From an uncultured Clostridia bacterium (GTDB lineage Bacteria > Bacillota > Clostridia > Oscillospirales > Ruminococcaceae), in contig CALLQM010000325.1 in NCBI GenBank assembly GCA_938014855.1, positions 1 to 27,190 on the forward strand: 27,190 bases of DNA. Direction: 5' to 3'. The notes beneath the pieces are model-generated. The model made no database searches, was not told the origin of the DNA, and worked only from the letters and a program-made list of their open reading frames with translations. Numbering within the stretch: position 1 is the stretch's first letter; every line of letters starts with the position of its first letter. This document shows, in pieces, positions 21,659-27,190 of the stretch. A program made the position numbers and the translations under genes.

Positions 21659-22990
21659 TTGAAAGTAATCATCATCGGCGGCGTAGCGGCTGGAATGTCG
21701 GCCGCATCAAAGATTAAGCGTGTTTCGCCGGAAACGGACGTCGCAGTATATGAAAAAGGTGGATTCCTTTCTTATGGAGCTTGCGGACTTCCTTATTATG
21801 TGGGGGATTTTAACGACGACTATCGCCGTATGATTGCCCGTACCCGCACACAATTTGATAAAATGGGGATTAAAACCTTTTTACATCATGAGGTTACAGG
21901 GGTTGACGTACAAGCAAAACAAGTATTTGTACAGGATCATGAAACCGGTCGAACTTTTTCAGATAAGTACGATAAATTGATGATTGGTGTTGGAGCATAC
22001 TCGGTGATACCGCCATTTTCCGGCGCAGATAAAATGGGAGTACATACTTTAAAAACCATGGAAGATGGAATCTTTCTTCGTGAATATGCCAAATCATCAG
22101 CAATTCAAGATGTTGTTATTGTTGGAGGCGGATATATCGGCATCGAATGTGCCGAAGCATTTGTACATTTGGGGAAACGTGTACGTATGATTGAAGCCAG
22201 CCCGCGTATTTTAAATTCGTTTGATGAAGAAATGGCAGAGCTTGCGAATGAGGAACTGCAAAAAAATGGTGTACAGCTTCATCTTGAGGAAAAAGTGCAG
22301 GCGTTTCATGGTGATTTTACAGTTGCAAGCGTAGAAACAAACAAAGGAACCTATGCCGCAGATTTGGTAATTGTTGCGGTTGGTGTTCGACCTGCAACAG
22401 GATTTTTAAAAGATACCGGGATTGCAATGGCGCCAAACGGAGCGATTTTCGTTGACCGCGAACTGCGCACTTCCATTCCGGATGTATACGCCGCGGGAGA
22501 CTGCATCATGTGCTATAACGAGGCATTGCAGGACAGCAGCTTTTTGGCGCTTGGAACGGTGGCAAATAAATGCGGACGGATTGCAGGAGCAAACCTTGCG
22601 GGAGATCATCAGCAGTTCTTGGGAGCATTGGGAACTGCCGCGATTAAGGTATGCGGATTAGAATTAGGTCGAACCGGACTGGGTCAGGCAGATGCGGTAC
22701 GTTTGGGGAAACGTTTTAAAACGGTAACGGTAAACGCATATGACCATCCGGCTTACTATCCTGATCCTACTCCAATTACGATTAAATTGATTTACGAGGA
22801 AGATACAAAGAAAATTCTAGGTGCGCAGACTTGCGGAGTAAAGGGTGCAGTACTTAGAACGGATATTTTTGCCGTAGCAATTCATGCAGAAATGACGACA
22901 GAGAAACTTGGTATGGCGGATCTTGCTTACGCACCGCCGTTTGCAGGCGTATGGGATGCTGTTCATATTGCCTGCAATGCAGCAAAATAG
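21659..22990 (+). CDS. CoA-disulfide reductase / NADH oxidase-like flavoprotein
   Basis: This 443-residue FAD- and NAD(P)H-dependent pyridine nucleotide-disulfide oxidoreductase has an N-terminal FAD motif (VIIIGGVAAGMSAASKIK). Cys42 in LSYGACGLPYYVGD is the single active cysteine of the CoA-disulfide reductase/NADH oxidase/NADH peroxidase group. The second dinucleotide motif is VVIVGGGYIGIECAEAFVHL, and the FAD-ribityl motif is DVYAAGDCI. In a BMC operon it could keep CoA reduced, or reoxidise NADH. It starts at TTG 21659 behind a very strong AAGGAGGAG; an out-of-frame ATG at 21655 is not the start. Which acceptor it uses cannot be told from sequence. Confidence 0.88.
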   Translation: MKVIIIGGVAAGMSAASKIKRVSPETDVAVYEKGGFLSYGACGLPYYVGDFNDDYRRMIARTRTQFDKMGIKTFLHHEVTGVDVQAKQVFVQDHETGRTFSDKYDKLMIGVGAYSVIPPFSGADKMGVHTLKTMEDGIFLREYAKSSAIQDVVIVGGGYIGIECAEAFVHLGKRVRMIEASPRILNSFDEEMAELANEELQKNGVQLHLEEKVQAFHGDFTVASVETNKGTYAADLVIVAVGVRPATGFLKDTGIAMAPNGAIFVDRELRTSIPDVYAAGDCIMCYNEALQDSSFLALGTVANKCGRIAGANLAGDHQQFLGALGTAAIKVCGLELGRTGLGQADAVRLGKRFKTVTVNAYDHPAYYPDPTPITIKLIYEEDTKKILGAQTCGVKGAVLRTDIFAVAIHAEMTTEKLGMADLAYAPPFAGVWDAVHIACNAAK

Positions 22991-23005
22991 GGAAGTGTGA
23001 AACAC

Positions 23006-23818
23006 ATGAGCAAAATAATGACGCTGAGTGAAGCGGCGGAATTGATACATGATGGAGATACGGTGGGTATCGGGGGAAACGTACTGCACCGTGCTCCAAT
23101 GGCGATGGTGAGAGAAATCGCACGTCAGCGGCGCAAAGATTTGCGCTTAGTAAAAACGGCTGGCGCAATGGATATCGACTTGCTGTGCTTTGCAGGCTGC
23201 GCTCAGAGCGTAGATGCCGGATTTATCAGCTACGAATCGGCGTATGGGCTGGCTTCTCATTACCGCAAAGCTGTACAAGCAGGAGTGGTCCGTGGAAATG
23301 AACATGCCTGTTATACGGTTATATCTGCGCTGCGTGCCGCAAGTATCGGGGTTGGATTCATGCCGGTTCGAGGTCTTAAAATAAGTGACCTAATCGATGT
23401 GAACGATTATTTTAAACGGATTACCGACCCGTTTACAGGCGAGCAGATTACGGTTGTCCGTGCAATTGCTCCGGATGTGACAATTTTGCATGTACAGGAA
23501 GCGGATGTAAACGGAAACGCACGCATTACCGGACCGAAATTCGAAGATGTTTTATTTTCGCGTGCATCAAAAAAAGTAATTGTAACGGCAGAACGGATAG
23601 TACCCGAAACAGCGTTCGCTTATGCGAAAGAAAAAGCGGATATCCCGCATTTTTTGGTAAGCGCAGTTGTGCATCTACCAAAAGGTGCTTATCCATGTGG
23701 ATGTCCGAATTTATATGATATTGACCGTGAAAATATCCAAAAGTTTAAACAGCTCAAAGAAAAAGAAGAGCTGATAGATTATCTAAATGCGCTCAGTTTT
23801 GTTGACCGTGTAAAATAG
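23006..23818 (+). CDS. Glutaconate CoA-transferase-like subunit A (family I CoA-transferase fold)
   Basis: The 270-residue protein aligns by eye with the alpha subunit of glutaconate CoA-transferase: SKIMTLSEAAELIHDGDTVG start, IGVGFMPVRGLKISDL, ITDPFTGEQITVVRAIAPDV, and HLPKGAYPCGCPNLYDID near the end. Family I enzymes move CoA between carboxylic acids; a branch of the family (IpdAB) instead hydrolyses a CoA-thioester ring. It is encoded with subunit B 14 nt downstream, so they should form a heteromer. Placement between a CoA-disulfide reductase homologue and an alcohol dehydrogenase in a BMC operon suggests a role with the acyl-CoA made by the aldehyde dehydrogenase. ATG 23006 is preferred to GTG 22997 because of its distance from GGAAG. 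Confidence 0.85.
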   Translation: MSKIMTLSEAAELIHDGDTVGIGGNVLHRAPMAMVREIARQRRKDLRLVKTAGAMDIDLLCFAGCAQSVDAGFISYESAYGLASHYRKAVQAGVVRGNEHACYTVISALRAASIGVGFMPVRGLKISDLIDVNDYFKRITDPFTGEQITVVRAIAPDVTILHVQEADVNGNARITGPKFEDVLFSRASKKVIVTAERIVPETAFAYAKEKADIPHFLVSAVVHLPKGAYPCGCPNLYDIDRENIQKFKQLKEKEELIDYLNALSFVDRVK

Positions 23819-23832
23819 GGAGGGAACACAAG

Positions 23833-24585
23833 TTGTATTATTCTTCAAATTTTGTAAGACCGCAAACGAGTGAAATCCGTCCCTGTGATGTTATGATTTG
23901 TGCAATGGCGAGGCTGATTCGCGATGGAGATACCGTCTTTCATGGGGTATCGTCTCATATGCCGATGATTGCGACGTTGCTTGCGCGCGCGATGCATGCG
24001 CCACATGCTGTGCATTTAAATATTCCCGGAGGGGTAGACCCCAAAATGCGGCAGCTGTGTGATTATTCCAGCGCAGATGCAGGACTTCTCAATGGTGCGT
24101 GTTCTCAATTCCCGCTTGCAGAAGTTTTTGATTTATCCATGCGCGGCGGGCTAGACGTGGCATTTTTAAGCGGCATCCAGTTTGACATGTCAGGCAATGT
24201 GAATGCATCGGTAATTGGTGATTATCATCGTCCGAAAGTGCGCATGCCGGGTGGTGCAGGAAGTGCTGTGCTGATTCCGACAGCAAAGCGCGCCATTATT
24301 TGGCGGACAAAACACGATAAGCGGACATTTGTACCTAAGGTCGATTTTATTACGACAAGGGGAAATGTCGACCGAATTGTGACGCCTCTTTGTGTGTTCC
24401 AGTTTCAAAATGGGCGGATTGTGCTGGATAGTATCCATCCAAACGTGACATTTGAACAGGTTGCAGAAAATACAGGATTTCCGATCGAATACAGTCAAAT
24501 CCGCACAACGGAGCCGCCAACAGCAAAGGAGCTTGCTTTGCTTGCAAGGATTGACCCCAAAGACTATCGTAATATTGAATTTTAG
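23833..24585 (+). CDS. Glutaconate CoA-transferase-like subunit B, catalytic Glu apparently replaced
   Basis: The 250-residue protein is collinear with the beta subunit of glutaconate CoA-transferase (GIQFDMSGNVNASVIGDYHR, PKVRMPGGAGSAV, KRTFVPKVDFITT and FEQVAENTGFPIE). In active family I transferases a glutamate in a VESG-type motif forms the CoA thioester. Here the equivalent stretch is VHLNIPGGVDPK, with Pro65 where Glu is expected. The related IpdAB hydrolase is also known to lack that glutamate. The protein may therefore be a hydrolase, lyase or CoA-binding protein rather than a transferase. The start is taken as TTG 23833 after GGGAGGGAA; no closer ATG exists upstream, and Met21 would truncate the first helix. 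Confidence 0.83.
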   Translation: MYYSSNFVRPQTSEIRPCDVMICAMARLIRDGDTVFHGVSSHMPMIATLLARAMHAPHAVHLNIPGGVDPKMRQLCDYSSADAGLLNGACSQFPLAEVFDLSMRGGLDVAFLSGIQFDMSGNVNASVIGDYHRPKVRMPGGAGSAVLIPTAKRAIIWRTKHDKRTFVPKVDFITTRGNVDRIVTPLCVFQFQNGRIVLDSIHPNVTFEQVAENTGFPIEYSQIRTTEPPTAKELALLARIDPKDYRNIEF

Positions 24586-24602
24586 CAAAGGGGGAAGATA
24601 CG

Positions 24603-25799
24603 ATGCCTGCATTTGGTTACCATTCCGTTCAGACAAGCCTGACAGGCAAAGGCTCGTTGGAATTGCTGTCCGAAGAAATCAAAAAGCGTGGGTTAAAGCG
24701 CGCATTAATTGTAACGGATTCTTTTTTATATAAAAATGGAACAGCGGAAAAAGTTGCTTTAACAATCGAAAAAGGTCAGTCCGGCTTTGGTGTATTTGCG
24801 GAAGTTCAGCCAAACCCAACAGTAGACCTTGTGGAAAAATGTTATGATTACGCACAGCAGATCGAAGCGGACTGCCTTGTAGCGCTTGGCGGCGGCTCTG
24901 CAATTGATACGGCAAAAGCGGTTGGCATCCTATGCGCAAATGGCGGCAGTATCCGCGACTATGAAGGCGTTCGTAAATCTCGCAATGCATCGATTCCTCT
25001 TATTGCAGTGAATACGACTGCGGGTACGGGCAGCGAAGTAACGAGTTTTTATATTGTGACCGATCCAAAAACAAGATCTAAAATGTGCATGGTAGACGAA
25101 AACTGCATGGTAAGCATTGCGGTAAACGATTGTGAGCTCATGATGACCATGCCGCCATCCCTGACGGCATCCACTGGAATGGATGCACTGACGCATGCAA
25201 TTGAAGCATATCTGTCGCGGTTTGCCAATCCACTCACCGACAAGGATGCTTTGTGGGCGATTCAAACGATTTCGCAATACCTTCCAATAGCATTTCGAGA
25301 TGGTAAAAATGTACAAGCAAGAGAAATGATGGCGCATGCTGCAAATATCGCAGGAATGGCGTTTTCCAACAGCGGTTTAGGCATGGTGCATGCGATGGCG
25401 CATGCATTGGGTGGATTTTATAATCTGCCGCATGGAATTTGTAATGCTGTTTTGCTGCCGTATGTGATGGAATTTAACGGTGCAAATAAGGAAGCTGAAC
25501 GGCGGTTTTCGGATATAGCGGCTGCGCTGGGCGTATCAGGTGCACGCTTTATGACGCCGCAAAGAGCGGTTAGTGAAAGTGTCCGCTATGTAAAATCGTT
25601 ATCAAAATCACTTGGAATTCCGGAATCTATGCAAAAACTAAAAGCAGTGCAGCCGTCCGATTTTCCAAAACTTGCGTTACTGGCACAAAAAGATGCCTGT
25701 TTGGGACAAAATCCGTTTACACCTACTTATGAAGAAATCGTATCTTTATATGAAAAAGCTTATCAATTAAAGAACATAAATAAAAAGGCTGCTGGTTGA
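24603..25799 (+). CDS. Iron-containing alcohol dehydrogenase (FucO/DhaT-like)
   Basis: This 398-residue family III dehydrogenase reduces aldehydes to alcohols with NAD(P)H. It has the dinucleotide-binding GGGSAIDTAKAVG and the NTTAGTGSEVTSF motif. Metal ligands appear in TGMDALTHAIEAY (Asp, His), GMVHAMAHALGG and NLPHGICNAVLLP. It is full length and shows no extra encapsulation helix at either end. As the last gene of the BMC operon it would reduce part of the aldehyde and regenerate the NAD consumed by the CoA-acylating dehydrogenase, giving ethanol from acetaldehyde or methylthioethanol from methylthioacetaldehyde. ATG 24603 follows AAAGGGGGAAG, 18 nt after subunit B. Confidence 0.94.
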   Translation: MPAFGYHSVQTSLTGKGSLELLSEEIKKRGLKRALIVTDSFLYKNGTAEKVALTIEKGQSGFGVFAEVQPNPTVDLVEKCYDYAQQIEADCLVALGGGSAIDTAKAVGILCANGGSIRDYEGVRKSRNASIPLIAVNTTAGTGSEVTSFYIVTDPKTRSKMCMVDENCMVSIAVNDCELMMTMPPSLTASTGMDALTHAIEAYLSRFANPLTDKDALWAIQTISQYLPIAFRDGKNVQAREMMAHAANIAGMAFSNSGLGMVHAMAHALGGFYNLPHGICNAVLLPYVMEFNGANKEAERRFSDIAAALGVSGARFMTPQRAVSESVRYVKSLSKSLGIPESMQKLKAVQPSDFPKLALLAQKDACLGQNPFTPTYEEIVSLYEKAYQLKNINKKAAG

Positions 25800-25835
25800 T
25801 GCATGATTGCGCAAAACCTGACAATGTAAAGAACA

Positions 25836-25871
25836 CTCCTGTCGTAAAAAAAGATACGACAGGAGATTTTT
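25836..25871 (+). terminator. Terminator of the BMC operon
   Basis: A perfect 11-bp stem CTCCTGTCGTA (25836-25846) with 25855-25865 and an A-rich 8-nt loop is followed by ATTTTTG. It is 37 nt after the alcohol dehydrogenase stop and closes the roughly 10 kb operon. Confidence 0.9.
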
Positions 25872-25984
25872 GCATGAAACAATGAGGATTGATATAATCA
25901 ACAGATTGGACAACTTTTATACTATCATTGTTGTCTTTAAAAAGAATTGTTTTTGGTTAAAATGTATATGTTTCAATTAAAAAG

Positions 25985-26013
25985 TTGATAAACAGTATAA
26001 ATCATGCTATAAT
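25985..26013 (+). promoter_or_regulatory. Promoter of the LacI-family gene
   Basis: TTGATA (25985-25990), an exact 17-nt spacer and a perfect TATAAT (26008-26013) lie here. The ribosome site AGGAGG (26028-26033) and ATG 26040 follow closely. The intact promoter contrasts with the interrupted gene. Confidence 0.85.
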
Positions 26014-26039
26014 ATTTGAAAAAGTTTAGGAGGTGGCCT

Positions 26040-27062
26040 ATGACAATCCGTGAAATTGCAAAGGCTGCCGGAGTATCTCCGGCAACGGTTTCCTTGGTTC
26101 TAAACAATAAGCCGGGTGTCAGCAATGAGCGCAGACAAAAGATTCAGCGGCTGCTTCAACAGAGTGGTTACGAAAAACGAAGCTCAGAAAAAAGTTCGTT
26201 TAATGTTTTATTCATTAAATATGTACAGTAGGGAACCATCGTAGAACACAATGGAGATTTTATCAATCGTGTGTTAGATGGACTTCAAGATGAGGCGGAC
26301 AGGCTAAAAATCAATCTTACCATGTGTAATGTTAACAGTCATCATTTTGAGGAAATTTTTGATAGCATCAATACAGGAGGCTATCATGGTTTGATCGTTT
26401 TAGGTACGGAATTGGATGATGCTTTTGCAAAAAAGCTGGAGCATGTTTCCATCCATACGGTCGTGTTGGACAATATGGTAGAAAATTATGAATTGGATTC
26501 CGTTGTAATGGATAACCGAGGCGGAGCATATGCGGGTGTTCGATACTTAATTGAAAACGGTCATAGCGCAATCGGATTTGTAAAAAGCAAATACGATATA
26601 TCAAATTTCAGCCTCCGCTATGAAGGATACCGAAGTGCATTGGAGCATTATGGAATTAAATTTGATGAAAAATACGTCTTTGAGGTTGAACCAACCATGC
26701 ATGGTGCATATCATGACATGTTGAATGCGTTATCAAAGGGTCGGCAGCTTCCATCCGGCTTTTTTGCTGCAAATGATTCCATGGGTGCAGGTGTCGTAAA
26801 AGCACTCAAGCAGTATAGTTATCGTATTCCGGAACAAGTTTCAATGGTTGGAATTGATGATCTGCCATTTTGTTCGATTTCAGATCCAATGCTTACCACA
26901 ATGGCAATCCCAAAAGAAATGATGGGCAAGCTAGCTATGAAACGTATACATGATAAAATTCTTAATAATGAAACCGAATGTCTCAAACAACTTGTATGCC
27001 CCTATTTAGTAAAACGCGAAAGTGTGAGCAAGTGGAACGGTACCCTTCCGCCGCGTCCATAA
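26040..27062 (+). pseudogene. LacI-family transcriptional regulator interrupted by an in-frame TAG
   Basis: One frame of 341 codons runs from ATG 26040 to TAA 27060-27062, broken only by TAG at 26229-26231 (codon 64). Before it lies the LacI helix-turn-helix (TIREIAKAAGVSPATVSLVL, NNKPGVSNERRQKI). After it comes a complete periplasmic-binding-type effector domain (GTIVEHNGDFINRVLDG; TVVLDNMVENYELDSVVMDN; GFFAANDSMGAGVVKAL; SMVGIDDLPFCSISDPMLTT). The reading frame is the same on both sides, so a single substitution of a sense codon (for instance AAG, CAG or GAG) explains it. As it stands it would make a 63-residue DNA-binding fragment, and possibly a separate effector domain from GTG 26271. 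A sequencing error or suppression of TAG are the alternatives. Its regulon is unknown. Confidence 0.85.
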
Positions 27063-27063
27063 G

Positions 27064-27097
27064 AAAAACCGCCCATGACTTATCATGGGCGGTTTTT
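27064..27097. terminator. Bidirectional terminator between the LacI gene and the ABC exporter gene
   Basis: A perfect 15-bp stem AAAAACCGCCCATGA (27064-27078) with 27083-27097 and a 4-nt loop has A5 on one side and T5 on the other. It serves both convergent genes. Confidence 0.95.
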
Positions 27098-27112
27098 GCA
27101 AGTGAACTGCAT

Positions 27113-27190
27113 TTAATCTAATTCTGCGGCACCGGTGTACAGCTGATAGTAGCGGCCCTTCTGCGCGATGAGCTGGTCGTGGGTGCCGCG
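27113..27190 (-). CDS. ABC exporter (ATP-binding/permease), C-terminal 25 residues only
   Basis: The minus strand from the right edge encodes RGTHDQLIAQKGRYYQLYTG followed by AAELD and a TAA stop. The GTHDQLIAQKGRYYQLY pattern is the usual end of the nucleotide-binding domain of MsbA/LmrA-type exporters. The gene extends beyond the window, so the substrate is unknown. The codons are much richer in G and C than those of the neighbouring genes. Confidence 0.75.
   Translation of the reverse strand, partial: RGTHDQLIAQKGRYYQLYTGAAELD

Noticed and set aside
26271..27062. Independent gene starting at GTG 26271
   Set aside because: It is in frame with the upstream LacI DNA-binding part, lacks its own clear ribosome site, and is the expected effector domain of the same protein.

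Overview
This window comes from the chromosome of a low-to-moderate GC, spore-forming anaerobic Firmicute, most likely a member of the Clostridia (perhaps Oscillospiraceae-like). The grounds are AGGAGG-type ribosome sites with frequent TTG/GTG starts, sigma-A promoters, many intrinsic terminators, a spore photoproduct lyase homologue, a chemoreceptor and a bacterial microcompartment (BMC) operon. The genus is inference.

Region 1 (1-8511) holds unrelated housekeeping and accessory genes. These are the 3' end of a methyl-accepting chemotaxis protein, a ClC transporter that looks like the fluoride/proton type, a PfkB sugar kinase, and an aromatic amino acid operon of DAHP synthase plus bifunctional chorismate mutase/prephenate dehydratase. 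That operon is preceded by a promoter, a 35-codon Phe-rich leader peptide and a terminator, which is the layout of a phenylalanine attenuator. A convergent class II aldolase homologue, a spore photoproduct lyase homologue and a 0.7 kb AT-rich gap with strong hairpins follow.

Region 2 (8512-14798) is a transporter and substrate-activation operon. It encodes a lipoprotein sugar-binding protein, a two-domain sugar ABC ATPase, one permease, a 5-methylthioribose kinase family protein (MtnK) and a methylthioribose-1-phosphate isomerase family protein (MtnA), and it ends in a strong terminator.

Region 3 (14816-25870) is a divergent DeoR-family regulator and a roughly 10 kb BMC operon. In order the operon encodes a class II aldolase with a C-terminal encapsulation-type tail, a CoA-acylating aldehyde dehydrogenase with an N-terminal encapsulation-type helix, four BMC-domain shell proteins, a PduL phosphotransacylase, an EutN-type vertex protein, a leaderless solute-binding-protein homologue, a CoA-disulfide reductase/NADH oxidase-like flavoprotein, two subunits resembling glutaconate CoA-transferase (with the catalytic Glu apparently replaced), and an iron-type alcohol dehydrogenase.

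Read together, regions 2 and 3 suggest a microcompartment for salvage of 5-deoxyribose and/or 5-methylthioribose. The sugar is imported, phosphorylated by the MtnK-like kinase, isomerised by the MtnA-like enzyme to a ketose-1-phosphate, and cleaved inside the shell to DHAP plus acetaldehyde (or methylthioacetaldehyde). The aldehyde is then either oxidised to acyl-CoA and acyl-phosphate or reduced to an alcohol. The individual reactions are known from the DHAP shunt for 5'-deoxyadenosine and methylthioadenosine by-products. Housing them in a BMC, and the roles of the CoA-transferase-like pair and the cytosolic binding protein, are inference. A shared CAATAAAAT motif in both operon promoters suggests a common regulator.

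Region 4 (25871-27190) holds a LacI-family regulator interrupted by an in-frame amber codon between its DNA-binding and effector domains, a bidirectional terminator, and the GC-richer 3' end of an ABC exporter gene on the minus strand.
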